Assembly: GCA_003674045.1 (NCBI GenBank)
Contig: PENC01000005.1
Location: forward strand, 124,001 to 188,000
Source: Streptomyces griseocarneus
GTDB lineage: Bacteria; Actinomycetota; Actinomycetes; Streptomycetales; Streptomycetaceae
Length of the DNA: 64,000 bases
Direction: 5' to 3'
Part shown: piece after piece, positions 16,456 to 26,271 of the stretch
How the letters are laid out: each line of letters starts with the position of its first letter
Position numbering within the stretch: position 1 is the stretch's first letter
Notes under the pieces: model-generated
Databases searched by the model: none
What the model was told of the DNA's origin: nothing
What the model saw: the letters and a program-made list of their open reading frames with translations, nothing else
Made by a program: the position numbers and the translations under genes

Positions 16456-17418
16456 CTAGACGGTCAGGACCACCTTTCCGAACAGATCGCCACCGGCCAT
16501 CTTCTCGAAGCCCTCCCGCGCCCGGTCAAGGGGCAGGACGGAGTCGATCACCGGCCGGAGGCCACCGGCCGCGCAGAGGCTGAGCAGGCCCGCCAGCTCC
16601 TCCTTGGTGCCCATGGTCGAGCCGACCACCTTGAGCTCCAGGAAGAAGATGCGGTTCAGCTCGGCGGACGCGGGGCTCTGGCCGCTGGTCGCACCGGAGA
16701 TCACGAGGGTGCCGCCGGGCTTGAGGGACTTGACCGAGTGCGACCACGTGGCCGCGCCCACCGTCTCGATGACGGCGTCGACCCGGTGCGGCAGCCGCGC
16801 GCCCGGCTCGAACGCGGCCTCGGCGCCCAGCTCCACCGCGCGCTGCCGCTTCGCCGCGTCACGGCTCGTCGCGAAGACCCGCAGTCCGGCCGCCGCGCCC
16901 AGCGCGATCGCGGCCGTCGCGACGCCGCCGCCCGCGCCCTGCACGAGGACGCTCTGGCCGGGGCTCACGTTCGCGTTGGTGAAGAGCATCCGGTACGCGG
17001 TCAGCCAGGCCGTCGGCAGGCAGGCCGCCTCCTCGAAGCTCAGCTCCTTCGGCTTGGGCAGCACGTTCCACGCGGGCACGGCCACGCGCTCGGCGAACGT
17101 CCCCTGGTACCGCTCGGTCAGGATGGAGCGCGACTCGTTCGGCGCGATGCCGTGGCCGCTCTGCCCGATGACGGAGTGGACGACGACCTCGTTGCCGTCC
17201 GAGTCGACCCCGGCGGCGTCACAGCCGAGGATCATCGGCAGCGACTCGTCCGTGATGCCCACGCCGCGCAGGGTCCACAGGTCGTGGTGGTTGAGCGACG
17301 CGGCCTTGACGTTGACGACCGTCCAGCCGATGGGCACCAGGGGTTCCGGGCGCTCACCCAACTCCAGTCCGTTGAGCGGCTGATCACGGTCGATGCGGGC
17401 TGCGTAGGCGGCGTACAT
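16456..17418 (-). CDS. Zinc-type alcohol dehydrogenase-like (MDR) oxidoreductase
   Basis: 320 residues. The N-terminal GroES-like fold contains NVKAASLNHHDLWTLRGVG and ILGCDAAGVDSDGNEV. A Rossmann nucleotide-binding fold follows, with VLVQGAGGGVATAAIALG around residue 150. The catalytic-zinc cysteine of classical alcohol dehydrogenases is replaced by the Asn-His-His-Asp context, and no structural four-cysteine lobe is present, so it belongs to the quinone-oxidoreductase-like, zinc-independent branch. Reaction would be NADPH-dependent reduction of an enone, quinone or similar; substrate is unknown. Confidence 0.88.
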   Translation of the reverse strand: MYAAYAARIDRDQPLNGLELGERPEPLVPIGWTVVNVKAASLNHHDLWTLRGVGITDESLPMILGCDAAGVDSDGNEVVVHSVIGQSGHGIAPNESRSILTERYQGTFAERVAVPAWNVLPKPKELSFEEAACLPTAWLTAYRMLFTNANVSPGQSVLVQGAGGGVATAAIALGAAAGLRVFATSRDAAKRQRAVELGAEAAFEPGARLPHRVDAVIETVGAATWSHSVKSLKPGGTLVISGATSGQSPASAELNRIFFLELKVVGSTMGTKEELAGLLSLCAAGGLRPVIDSVLPLDRAREGFEKMAGGDLFGKVVLTV

Positions 17419-17514
17419 GGTCCGAACCTACGCCGGACTGAGCCTGAGCGGAACCACTTCTTTTGTGACACGCGGCGGCTACGCCGCGTGTCCGTGGTCC
17501 GGTGCGCCTACTGA

Positions 17515-17584
17515 GGTGCCTCTTCGCGCTGCGTGCGCGACTGCGGGCCCGGTGGGAGCTTGTCGCGCAGTTCCCCGCGCCCCT
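17515..17584 (-). repeat. Dispersed intergenic repeat, copy 2 (inverted)
   Basis: Read on the minus strand this carries GGGGCGCGGGGAACTGCGCG followed by CCCGCAG and a GCGCGAAGAGGCACC block, in the same order as the other three copies. It lies in the 337-nt interval between the malic enzyme stop and the MDR start. Confidence 0.75.
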
Positions 17585-17660
17585 CAAGCCCGGGGCTTCG
17601 CCCCGGATCCCCGTCACCTTCCCCGGTTGTGGGCATGCGTTCCGCAAAGGGCTGGGGGTC

Positions 17661-17743
17661 CCCCCGGACGAAGTCTGGGGGAGGGTGGGCACAACCGGAC
17701 CACCGGCCGCGCCCACCACGGGGTCTGGGGGCGGAGCCCCCAG
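17661..17743 (-). terminator. Hairpin cluster downstream of malic enzyme
   Basis: Two stem-loops: 17661-17681 (arms CCCCCGGA and TCTGGGGG, loop of 5) and 17725-17743 (arms CTGGGGG and CCCCCAG, loop of 5). The second is 12 nt beyond the malic enzyme stop and fits a terminator for it. Nothing coding is seen in 17419-17755. Confidence 0.6.
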
Positions 17744-17755
17744 TCACCCACCTAC

Positions 17756-18985
17756 CTACCGCCGAGCGACGCCCTCCGCCCGTGCGGCCGCCGCCACCGC
17801 GGCGGTCACCGCAGGAGCGACCCGCTCGTCGAACGGCGACGGAATAACGCACTCCGCACTCAGCTCGTCCGCCACCACAGCCGCAAGCGCCTCAGCCGCC
17901 GCGAGCTTCATGCCCTCGGTGATGCGGGAGGCCCGCACCTGGAGGGCGCCGGCGAAGATGCCGGGGAAGGCGAGGACGTTGTTGATCTGGTTCGGGTAGT
18001 CGCTGCGCCCGGTGGCGACGACCGCCGCGTACTTGTGGGCGACGTCCGGGTGGATCTCCGGCGTCGGGTTGGCCATCGCGAAGATCAGCGCGTCCTGCGC
18101 CATGGTCGCGACGGCCGGCTCGGGAACCGTGCCGCCGGAGACACCGATGAAGACGTCGGCGCCCTTGAGCGCGGTCTCCAGCGGGCCCTCCAGGCCGGCC
18201 TTGTTGGTGAAGCCCGCGAGCTCGCGCTTGACCGGGTTGAGGTCCTCGCGGCCGAGGGAGACGATGCCCTTGCGGTCGCACACGGCCACGTCGCCGATGC
18301 CCGCCTCCACCAGGATCTTGGCGATGGCCACCCCGGCGGCGCCCGCGCCGGAGATCACGGCGCGCAGCTCGCCGAGCGTGCGCCCGGTCAGCTTGGCCGC
18401 GTTGCGCAGGGCGGCGAGGGTGACCACCGCGGTGCCGTGCTGGTCGTCGTGGAAGACCGGGATGTCGACCCGCTCCTGGAGCTTGCGCTCGACCTCGAAG
18501 CAGCGCGGTGCCGAGATGTCCTCCAGGTTGACGCCGCCGAAGGACGGGGCGAGGCGCACCACGGTCTCGACGATCTCGTCGACCTCGCGGCAGTCGAGGG
18601 CGATCGGCACCGCGTCCACGCCGCCGAACTGCTTGAAGAGGATCGCCTTGCCCTCCATCACGGGCAGCGATGCCTCCGGGCCGATGTCACCGAGTCCGAG
18701 CACGGCGCTGCCGTCCGTCACGACCGCGACGACCTGGGACTTCCAGGTGTAGTCGTGCACGAGCTCGGGCTCTTCCGCGATGGCGCTGCACACCTTGGCC
18801 ACGCCGGGCGTGTAGGCGAGGGACAGGTCGTCCCGGTCGCGCACGGGCACCGTCGCCCGGATCTCCATCTTTCCACCGCGGTGCAGCGCGAATGCCGGGT
18901 CGAAGAGGCCGTTGTCGGCCCCCTTCTCGTCCGCACCGTTACCGGCACCGTTCGCGCCTCGAGGATTCACAATCTCCGCTGCCAC
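17756..18985 (-). CDS. NAD(P)-dependent malic enzyme
   Basis: 409 residues from GTG 18985, with AAAGGGG 8 nt upstream. Family motifs are complete: LSLAYTPGVAKVC near the N terminus, the active-site VVTDGSAVLGLGDIGPEASLPVMEGK, metal ligands in VNLEDISAPRCFEVE and FHDDQHGTA, and the dinucleotide-binding ISGAGAAGVAIAKILVEAG. At ~400 residues it is the short bacterial form without the phosphotransacetylase extension. It decarboxylates malate to pyruvate with reduction of NAD(P), an anaplerotic branch supplying pyruvate and reducing power. It is monocistronic. Confidence 0.95.
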   Translation of the reverse strand: MAAEIVNPRGANGAGNGADEKGADNGLFDPAFALHRGGKMEIRATVPVRDRDDLSLAYTPGVAKVCSAIAEEPELVHDYTWKSQVVAVVTDGSAVLGLGDIGPEASLPVMEGKAILFKQFGGVDAVPIALDCREVDEIVETVVRLAPSFGGVNLEDISAPRCFEVERKLQERVDIPVFHDDQHGTAVVTLAALRNAAKLTGRTLGELRAVISGAGAAGVAIAKILVEAGIGDVAVCDRKGIVSLGREDLNPVKRELAGFTNKAGLEGPLETALKGADVFIGVSGGTVPEPAVATMAQDALIFAMANPTPEIHPDVAHKYAAVVATGRSDYPNQINNVLAFPGIFAGALQVRASRITEGMKLAAAEALAAVVADELSAECVIPSPFDERVAPAVTAAVAAAARAEGVARR

Positions 18986-19565
18986 TTACTTGACCCCTTT
19001 GTCGAAGAACTGTCGAGGGTAGCCGCCCGAGGTTGCGGACTGCCGGGCGGATCCATGTACGCCCTGGTAACCCCGGATGAGGGGGATGTGGCCGTTCTTT
19101 CCACCGGAGGACACCGCGGCCGCCGAGTGAGTTTCGGCGGCCTTGGGCACATACGCGCACACCGACACCGCCACAAGCACGCCGAAAGCGTGTCGACTGG
19201 TGCCGGAAGTCCATGGAGTGAGACAAGAGGTACGTGAGATAGGTCTCGCACCCGCGAGGCACACCGTTGGGTCCGGTAGTACGAACCGACCTGATACCGC
19301 ACGGGGATCACCCGTTATCCGATTTTGACATGGCAGGCCCCCCGAACGGTGCAGTCCAGATGGCAAGATGCCCAAATCACACGAGGTCGCGACCACCCGA
19401 TGGTGTGTGCTCACGGCCTCGCACGTCCCCGTGTTCCACCGCGTTCCACCCGTATTCACCTCGCACGACCGACACAGAGCGTGCATCCCCCGCACGCGAT
19501 CCCTACGCAGTGTGATTTCCCGTGTGACCAGTCGGCTATCCCCTCACCCGCAGGAGGAACCAGCA
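18986..19565. other. 580-nt divergent intergenic region, malic enzyme / ABC transporter
   Basis: No convincing ORF. The interval must hold two divergent promoters. A TTGACA is seen at 19325-19330 on the plus strand, but no good -10 box at standard spacing. No long hairpin or repeat element was recognised. Confidence 0.5.
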
Positions 19566-20528
19566 ATGACCGCAAGCACCACCTCTCGCCCGGCTGCCGC
19601 CAGGAGTCGTTTGGCCGCCGCCGGCGCGATCGCGGTCGCCGGCGCCCTGCTGCTGAGCGGCTGCGGCGACCAGCGGAACAAGAGCGGCCACGAGTCCCAG
19701 GCGAGCGCGGGCTCCTCCGCCCCGCTCTTCGCCAAGCTCCCCCAGGCGATCCAGGACTCCAAGGTCATCAAGGTCGGCTCCGACATCGCCTATCCGCCCG
19801 TCGAATTCAAGAAGGACGGCAAGACGGTCGGCATCGACCCCGATATCGCCGATGCCCTGGGCAAGGAACTCGGCGTGCGGTTCGAGTTCGACAACGGCAC
19901 CTTCGACAACCTGCTGACCGGTCTGCGCTCCAAGCGCTACAACCTCGCGATGTCCGCGATGTCCGACACCAAGGACCGGCAGAACGGCGTCGACCCGAAG
20001 ACGGGCAAGAAGGTGACCGACGGCGTCGACTTCGTCGACTATTTCACCGCCGGTGTCTCGCTCTACACCAAGAAGGGCGACACCAAGGACATCAAGTCCT
20101 GGGACGACCTGTGCGGCAAGAAGATCGGCGTGCAGCGCGGCACCGTCTCGCACGACCTCGCGAAGTCCGAGGCCGAGAAGTGCGACAAGGCGGGCAAGGG
20201 CGGCATCGGCATCGAGGCGTTCGACACCGACCTGGAGGCGCAGACCCGGCTGAAGGCCGGTGGCGTCGACGCCGTCTCCAGCGACTTCCCGGTCGCGGCG
20301 TACGCGGTGAAGACCGCGGGCGGCGGCAAGGACTTCGAGGTCGTCGGCGACCAGGTGCAGGCCGCGCCGTACGGCATCGCCGTGCCCAAGGACCAGACCC
20401 AGCTGCGGGACGCCCTGCAGGCCGCCCTGGACGCGATCATCAAGAACGGTACGTACCAGAAGGTCCTGGCGACCTGGGGTGTCGAGGCCGGCGCCGTCAA
20501 GGAAGCCAAGGTCAACGGCGGTTCCTGA
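19566..20528 (+). CDS. ABC transporter substrate-binding lipoprotein, polar amino acid type
   Basis: 320 residues from ATG 19566 with AGGAGGA upstream; the frame is open much earlier but without coding character. A lipoprotein signal peptide ends in LLLSGC. The mature part is a family 3 solute-binding fold: VIKVGSDIAYPPVEFKKDGKTVGIDPDIADALGKELG, then YNLAMSAMSDTKDRQ and LCGKKIGVQRGTVSHD. This matches binding proteins for polar or basic amino acids and related compounds such as glutamate, cystine or opines. The permease and ATPase genes follow directly, giving a complete importer. Confidence 0.93.
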   Translation: MTASTTSRPAAARSRLAAAGAIAVAGALLLSGCGDQRNKSGHESQASAGSSAPLFAKLPQAIQDSKVIKVGSDIAYPPVEFKKDGKTVGIDPDIADALGKELGVRFEFDNGTFDNLLTGLRSKRYNLAMSAMSDTKDRQNGVDPKTGKKVTDGVDFVDYFTAGVSLYTKKGDTKDIKSWDDLCGKKIGVQRGTVSHDLAKSEAEKCDKAGKGGIGIEAFDTDLEAQTRLKAGGVDAVSSDFPVAAYAVKTAGGGKDFEVVGDQVQAAPYGIAVPKDQTQLRDALQAALDAIIKNGTYQKVLATWGVEAGAVKEAKVNGGS

Positions 20529-20592
20529 CCGGCCCCGCCTCCTGTCGACACGGACCGATACGCACTGATACGGACCGCTGAAAGGCCACACC

Positions 20593-21542
20593 GTGACTGC
20601 TGATCTCGAAAAGACGGGGCCTGCCGACGCCCCACCTCCCGGCAACGACGAGCCGGAAGCGATAAAGGCCATCCCGGTCCGGCACTACGGGCGGTGGGTC
20701 TCCGCCGTCGTCGTCCTGGCACTGCTCGGCCTGCTGATCAACGCGTTCGCGGGTGCGAACGTCAACTACCACGCCATCCCCGACTACCTGTTCAACTCCA
20801 ACGTCCTCTCGGGCCTCGGCAAGACCGTCCTCATCTCCGTCCTCTCGATGGCCCTGGGTCTGGTGCTCGGCGTCGTGCTCGCGGTGATGCGGCTGTCGAA
20901 GAACCCCGTGACCTCGTCGGTCGCCTGGGTCTACATCTGGTTCTTCCGCGGCACCCCGGTCTATGTCCAGCTGCTGGTGTGGTTCAACCTCGCGCTGATC
21001 TTCCCGGAAATCAACCTGGGCTTCATCTACCGCGACTACATGAGCTCGTTCATGACCCCGTTCATGGCCGCGCTGCTCGGTCTCGGGCTGAACGAGGCCG
21101 CGTACATGTCGGAGATCGTCCGCGGCGGCATCCAGTCGGTCGACGAGGGCCAGACGGAGGCGGCGCACGCGCTGGGCATGAGCCAGGGCAGGACGCTGCG
21201 CCGCATCGTGCTCCCGCAGGCGATGCGCGTCATCGTGCCGCCGACCGGCAACGAGTTCATCAACATGCTCAAGACCTCGTCGCTCGCGGCGGGCGCGGCC
21301 CAGTACCTGGAGCTGCTGCGCTCCACCTCCGACATCGGCCAGACCACCGGCGCGACGGTCGAGATGCTCTTCCTCGCCGCCGTCTGGTACCTGATCCTGA
21401 CCAGCGTGTTCAGCGTGGGCCAGTACTACCTGGAGCGGTACTACGCCCGTGGCGCGCTGCGCAGCCTGCCGCTCACCCCCTTCCAGAAGATCAAGGCGAA
21501 CCTGGCCGGCTTCGGCGGCCGTACGAAGGGAGGCGCGACCGC

Positions 21543-21546
<4 letters not shown>
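20593..21546 (+). CDS. ABC transporter permease, amino acid type (HisM-like)
   Basis: 317 residues from GTG 20593. After ~40 polar residues come membrane helices at about 38-60, 85-115 and beyond. The EAA loop [42 protein letters not shown] is textbook for polar amino acid permeases. One protein probably forms a homodimer in the membrane. It lies 64 nt after the binding protein, and its TGA overlaps the ATG of the ATPase (ATGA). Confidence 0.94.
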
Positions 21547-22304
<758 letters not shown>

Positions 22305-22372
22305 CGCGGCGCCGCGGCGAAGACGCCGCGGCACGCGCACAAAGACACCGCGACGTCGGAATGACGCGTGCG

Positions 22373-22413
22373 GAGGCGGTGATACGGGCAGTGCCCGTAC
22401 CACCGCCTCTTTT
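22373..22413 (+). terminator. Rho-independent terminator of the ABC transporter operon
   Basis: An 18-bp stem with one mismatch, from GAGGCGGT at 22373 to the matching ACCGCCTC ending at 22409, closed by a 1-nt centre and followed by TTTT. A second, weaker GC hairpin lies just before it at about 22309-22350. Confidence 0.85.
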
Positions 22414-22492
22414 GTGCGACACCCTTTGTAATACCCTCGACAGTGCGCCGGCCATTACTCGGGCAGGGCCGTGGACGACAAGGACCATAAAC

Positions 22493-23149
22493 GTGGAACT
22501 GGCCTATTACTCGGACTATGCCGTGCGGCTGGTCAACACCGAGGAGCCCGTGCGCGGCACCGACACGCTCACCTCCGTCGAGGCCGTGCGCGAGCTCTTC
22601 GGCGCCGCCGCGCAGACGGCCCGGCGCGCCTCGGACAGCGACGTCACCCGGCTGCGGTCCGTACGGGCCAGGCTGCGCGCGATCTTCGAGGCGGCCGACG
22701 CGGGCGAGGAGGTCCGGGCCGTGGACCTGCTCAACGCCCTGCTGATCGAGTTCCCCGTCAGCCCGCAGATCTCCGGGCACGAGCAGCGGGACGCCGACGG
22801 CCGCCCCGACTGGCACATGCACATCGCCGACCACGCGGCCAACGCCAGTGCCTCCTACGCGGCGACCGCCTGCATGGGCCTCGCCGTCCACCTCACCGAG
22901 CTGGGCGTCGACCGCCTCGGCATCTGCCGGGCCGCGCCCTGCCGCAACGCCTACCTCGACACCTCGACCAACCGCTCGCGCCGCTACTGCTCCGACCGCT
23001 GCGCGACCCGGGCCAACGTCGCCGCCTACCGTGCCCGCAAGCGCCTGGAGAACCAGGAGCCGGGCAGCCCCGCCGCGGCCGGGGACACCGCCCGCACCGG
23101 CCGCAGCGCGGACAGCAGCCAGGACAGCAGCGCGCCGGGCGAGCGCTGA
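22493..23149 (+). CDS. CGNR zinc-finger / ABATE domain regulator
   Basis: 218 residues from GTG 22493. The N-terminal part ([39 protein letters not shown]) fits the ABATE domain. The C-terminal zinc finger reads [40 protein letters not shown]-like across about residues 145-185; the eponymous CGNR is here CRNA. Such proteins are presumed transcription regulators. The last 124 nt overlap the 3' end of the convergent sodX gene, so the Ser/Asp-rich tail is encoded antisense to it. Confidence 0.87.
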   Translation: MELAYYSDYAVRLVNTEEPVRGTDTLTSVEAVRELFGAAAQTARRASDSDVTRLRSVRARLRAIFEAADAGEEVRAVDLLNALLIEFPVSPQISGHEQRDADGRPDWHMHIADHAANASASYAATACMGLAVHLTELGVDRLGICRAAPCRNAYLDTSTNRSRRYCSDRCATRANVAAYRARKRLENQEPGSPAAAGDTARTGRSADSSQDSSAPGER

Positions 23150-23565
23150 CCGGCCCCGGGCGGCCGCCGCAGCCGCACCCAGGCGCGGGCCACGACGAAC
23201 TCGTCCGGCACCGCGCCGAACTCCCGGCTGTCGTTCTCCACCAGCGGGTTGTCGCCCATCACCCACCAGCCGCCGTCACGCCGCTCCACGGCGCGCTTGA
23301 CGATCAGCAGGTCCTGCCGGAAGGGATGCTTCAGCACCACCACGTCCCCCGGCCGGACGGCCGCCCCGTACTGCACGACCAGCTGATCCCCCGGGTTCAG
23401 CGTCGGCACCATCGAGGGGTTGTAGACCTCGGCGAGTCCGATCCGCAGCAGTCCGCGACGCTCGTGGTCCAGCTCCGTCCCGCGCTCGTCCACCTGCTCC
23501 TGCACCGCGGCACCTCCCGGTCCGTTTTTCCTCCACCAGTCCCAGTACCAGTCCCAGACTGTCAC
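23026..23565 (-). CDS. sodX: Nickel-type superoxide dismutase maturation protease
   Basis: Signal-peptidase-like (S26/S24) fold: the catalytic Ser sits in [15 protein letters not shown] and the Lys in [22 protein letters not shown]. The C terminus ends RRLRAR, as in other Streptomyces SodX proteins, which supports the stop at 23026 despite the overlap with the CGNR gene. The start is uncertain: GTG 23565 gives 179 residues, longer than the usual ~140, so a start further in is possible. It removes the N-terminal extension of NiSOD to expose the nickel-binding His. It is divergent from sodN, 98 nt apart. Confidence 0.88.
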   Translation of the reverse strand: MTVWDWYWDWWRKNGPGGAAVQEQVDERGTELDHERRGLLRIGLAEVYNPSMVPTLNPGDQLVVQYGAAVRPGDVVVLKHPFRQDLLIVKRAVERRDGGWWVMGDNPLVENDSREFGAVPDEFVVARAWVRLRRPPGAGQRSPGALLSWLLSALRPVRAVSPAAAGLPGSWFSRRLRAR

Positions 23566-23663
23566 TGGACTTTTGTCCTAAGCCCCCCGGGGCACCCGAG
23601 AAAAGCCTTCCCACACCGAGTAATCTCGCACCTGAGAAGACGATCACGAGGAAGGACATTTCC

Positions 23664-24059
23664 ATGCTCTCCCGCCTGTTCGCCCCCAAGGTCAAGGTCA
23701 GCGCACACTGCGACCTGCCCTGCGGCGTTTACGACCCGGCCCAGGCCCGCATCGAGGCCGAGTCGGTCAAGGCAGTCCAGGAGAAGTACCAGGCCAATGA
23801 GGACCAGGACTTCCGCACCCGCGCCCTGATCATCAAGGAGCAGCGCGCGGAGCTGGCCAAGCACCACATCTCGGTCCTGTGGAGCGACTACTTCAAGGCC
23901 CCGCACTTCGAGAAGTACCCCCAGCTGCACCAGCTGGTCAACGACACCCTGAAGGCCCTGAGCGCCGCCAAGGCCTCGAACGACCCGAAGACGGGCGAGA
24001 AGGCGCTGGAGCTCATCGCCGAGATCGACCGCATCTTCTGGGAGACGAAGAAGGCCTGA
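23664..24059 (+). CDS. sodN: Nickel superoxide dismutase
   Basis: 131 residues. A 14-residue propeptide (MLSRLFAPKVKVSA) is followed by the nickel hook HCDLPCGVYDPAQARIE, whose His1, Cys2 and Cys6 bind nickel after cleavage. The rest is the four-helix subunit that forms hexamers. It detoxifies superoxide in the cytoplasm. The divergent sodX gene supplies the protease. Nickel-dependent control by a Nur-type repressor is known in the genus; no operator could be confirmed here. Confidence 0.97.
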   Translation: MLSRLFAPKVKVSAHCDLPCGVYDPAQARIEAESVKAVQEKYQANEDQDFRTRALIIKEQRAELAKHHISVLWSDYFKAPHFEKYPQLHQLVNDTLKALSAAKASNDPKTGEKALELIAEIDRIFWETKKA

Positions 24060-24080
24060 CCCGGTCTCTAGCAGGTCACC

Positions 24081-24124
24081 CGGCCGGTGGCGGGGATGCC
24101 GTGAGGCGTCCTCGCCACCGGCCG
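24081..24124. terminator. Bidirectional terminator between sodN and the HprK-like gene
   Basis: Perfect 12-bp arms CGGCCGGTGGCG (24081-24092) and CGCCACCGGCCG (24113-24124) with a 20-nt loop. It lies between two convergent stops. Confidence 0.8.
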
Positions 24125-24125
24125 T

Positions 24126-25394
24126 TCATGTGGCCGGGTCCGTGACCCGCGCAAGGAAGCCGGTGTTCGCTTTCACGTCGTGTCCGAGGGACAGGGAGCG
24201 CCGGGGCAGCCCACCGAGGAGTTCGAGCAAAGGCTCCGTTCCGGGGAGGCCGACCGGAAGGAGTCCGAAGACGTCGGGGTAGCGGTCCTCCGTGCCCGCG
24301 GTGAAGAAGTCGCCGGCCGCCACGGCACGGCCCTCGTCCTCGTCGAGGAGGGCGGGTTCGGCACCCGGGGTGATCCGGGGGAAGAGAACGCGGATGGCGT
24401 GCCCTTCGGTGGCCAGGGCCAGACCGAGCCAGGTGTGGAGCTGGTCGGGGAAGAACTGGGGCTTGAGCTCCTTCCCCGATTCCTCCCACAGGGGTGTGCG
24501 ACTGCCGGAGTGAAGGGCCTCGGTGACCTTCCGGTGCTGGGTGGGGTGGAGCCGCTCACCACTGCGGAGGCGCTCACGGACGGTCTCGTACCAGTCGAGC
24601 GCGTCCAGCAGCCCCAGGCCGATCGCGGCGGCCGAAGGCCAGGGCAGGACCCGCAGCCGGTCGCCCTCCCGGCGGATGAAGACACGGTCATTGGCCAGCA
24701 GCTGCCACCCGGCACGGGCCAGGAGGAGGGCGGTGGTGGTCTTTCCGGCACCCTTGTCCCCCAGGACCAGCACGGCCTGTCCGTCACATACGACGGCGGA
24801 GGCGTGCAGGATGGACCAGCCGTCGGCCAGCAGCCGGCCACGGACGACCTCGCGGACGAGCCGTGCGGCGGCCAAGGCAACGGGGACGTCCTCACAGCCG
24901 TAGATGTGCGGAGGCCCGCCGGGCTCGGCCCGGTAGGCGGTCTTGCCGTCGGGCTGGAAGGCGGCCACGGTGCCGTCGTCGCCTCGGCCGACGAGCATGC
25001 GGGAGTTCGCGTAGACGGTCTCCTCGTGAGGGCGCTCGGCCACGCGTCGGGCGATCTCGGTGACCCGGCCGGCGTTGACGTCGGCGACCACCGCCGCGTC
25101 GGCGTCCGGGGCGGCGCTGGTGGCGTTCCACCAGGGGCCGAAGTAGCGAAGGGCCCAGTCGGTGACCACTGGGCTGTTGCTGGTGATGGTTGCGGCCTGG
25201 GTGGCAGTGGCGATGCGGACAGCGGTCTGAGGCACTGTGGTCTTCTCCTTCTGCCGGGACTGTGCGAGGACGTGCAGGTGGGCCAGAGGCTCGTAGGCAT
25301 CACGGAGTTCGGCGCCGGCGGCAAGCAGCCGGCGGGGCTCGGCGGCGTTCAGCCGGGGAAGGCACACGGTCGGGGCTCCGGCGGTGAAGCGCAA
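24126..25394 (-). CDS. HPr kinase-like P-loop protein
   Basis: 422 residues from TTG 25394, preceded by GGAGGGGAA. A GTG at 25235 also has a good AAGGAGA site, but GC3-biased coding continues upstream of it; TTG 25490 lies inside a hairpin and is unlikely. The P-loop LVLGDKGAGKTTTALLLARAGWQLLANDRVFI near residue 212 and the preceding LHASAVV are the HprK/P signature of serine-kinase-like proteins found in peptide and exosortase gene clusters. The N-terminal ~150 residues have no recognised domain. It probably phosphorylates a protein, peptide or small molecule; no PTS protein is nearby. A cryptic 36-residue ORF lies upstream. Confidence 0.8.
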   Translation of the reverse strand: MRFTAGAPTVCLPRLNAAEPRRLLAAGAELRDAYEPLAHLHVLAQSRQKEKTTVPQTAVRIATATQAATITSNSPVVTDWALRYFGPWWNATSAAPDADAAVVADVNAGRVTEIARRVAERPHEETVYANSRMLVGRGDDGTVAAFQPDGKTAYRAEPGGPPHIYGCEDVPVALAAARLVREVVRGRLLADGWSILHASAVVCDGQAVLVLGDKGAGKTTTALLLARAGWQLLANDRVFIRREGDRLRVLPWPSAAAIGLGLLDALDWYETVRERLRSGERLHPTQHRKVTEALHSGSRTPLWEESGKELKPQFFPDQLHTWLGLALATEGHAIRVLFPRITPGAEPALLDEDEGRAVAAGDFFTAGTEDRYPDVFGLLPVGLPGTEPLLELLGGLPRRSLSLGHDVKANTGFLARVTDPAT

Positions 25395-25483
25395 CGGAAT
25401 TCCCCTCCACCACCCCTTGTGGTTGACGCACAGCTCTTGTCCCTCCGCAGTCGTTCGACTCGAACGGCGCAGGGGAAGGGCCC

Positions 25484-25519
25484 CGGTCAACGCTCGAAGG
25501 AGAACGCCGGCCGGGGCCG
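25484..25519 (-). promoter_or_regulatory. Hairpin between the small peptide ORF and the HprK-like gene
   Basis: Arms GGCCCCGG (25484-25491) and CCGGGGCC (25512-25519) with a 20-nt loop containing a short inner pairing. Its place just after a tiny ORF and before the kinase suggests a partial terminator or attenuator. Confidence 0.45.
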
Positions 25520-25532
25520 TCGAAGGAAGCGG

Positions 25533-25643
25533 CTACGCGCTCAGGGCCACCACGTATTCACTCACTCCCGGTTCGTAGTCGGCCGAGACCCACGACCGGG
25601 TGTCCGTGCTGCGGGGCAGTTCAGTGCCTGGCCTCTCGTGCAA
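25533..25643 (-). CDS. Cryptic 36-residue ORF, candidate peptide gene
   Basis: TTG 25643 to TAG 25533 encodes 36 residues. The peptide begins MHERPGTELPRSTDTRSW, continues VSADYEPGVSEYVVALSA and ends there. Codons from residue 8 onward are strongly GC3-biased, as in real genes of this genome, unlike the overlapping frames. The ribosome binding site is weak (GAAG). An inverted repeat follows and the HprK-like gene starts 138 nt downstream in the same direction. A polar N-terminal half and an aromatic/acidic C-terminal half would suit a modified-peptide precursor. No family was recognised; it may be spurious. Confidence 0.4.
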   Translation of the reverse strand: MHERPGTELPRSTDTRSWVSADYEPGVSEYVVALSA

Positions 25644-25710
25644 GCGGGACCAGCTTCACGGGTTGCCTGCGACGAAGTGTGTCCCGTGGGAGACAGTTGT
25701 CCGTGGTTGG

Positions 25711-26259
25711 CTACGCCGCACCCTGGGAGAGAGCGCGGATCATGGCGGTCATGACCGGTGCGTCGTCGAAGGGCTGCGTCTGGCCGACGGGCTGGTATCC
25801 CCAGGACTCGTACAGTGCCTGGACCTTGGGGTGCTCGACGTCGACGAGGAGGGTGGCACGTTCTTCCGGGCGGCCGTCGAGGAGAGCGGCGTGGAGCCGG
25901 TCGGACAGTCCGGTCTTGCGCCAACGGGGCCGGACCATGACTTCGGAGACGGCGAAGGTGCGGGTGCTGGTCTCGTGGGTGAACTCCTCGTCCAGACCGT
26001 CGATCTTCGACCACCACCCGGAGCCGACGGGGAGCGGGGCGCCGTAGGCGAAGCCGGTGGCTTCGTCGCCGTCGTAGCCGATGACGCAGGTCCAGCCGGG
26101 CATCCGGGACCAGTGGTCGACGAACCAGGCGAACCGCTTGCGGGAGTCGAAGGCTCCACGGTTCTCCGATGCCGCGTAGCAGTCGCCGTGTACGTCGAGG
26201 AGCAGGTCGCGCAGTTCGGCCGCGTGCGTGTGGCCGTAGGAGCGCAGGAGCACGGTCAA
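25711..26259 (-). CDS. GNAT family N-acetyltransferase
   Basis: 182 residues. The GNAT core shows CVIGYDGDEATGFAYGAPL (strands 2-4), TFAVSEVMVRPRWRKTGLSDRLHAALLDGRPEERATLLVD (acetyl-CoA loop, here RPRWRKTGLSD) and VQALYESWGYQPVG near the C terminus. It transfers an acetyl group from acetyl-CoA to an amine; substrate unknown. It follows the XRE/TPR regulator gene after only 12 nt, so the two are likely co-transcribed. It could modify a product of the surrounding cassette, but that is inference. Confidence 0.88.
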   Translation of the reverse strand: MTVLLRSYGHTHAAELRDLLLDVHGDCYAASENRGAFDSRKRFAWFVDHWSRMPGWTCVIGYDGDEATGFAYGAPLPVGSGWWSKIDGLDEEFTHETSTRTFAVSEVMVRPRWRKTGLSDRLHAALLDGRPEERATLLVDVEHPKVQALYESWGYQPVGQTQPFDDAPVMTAMIRALSQGAA

Positions 26260-26271
26260 AGCGGAGTCCTT

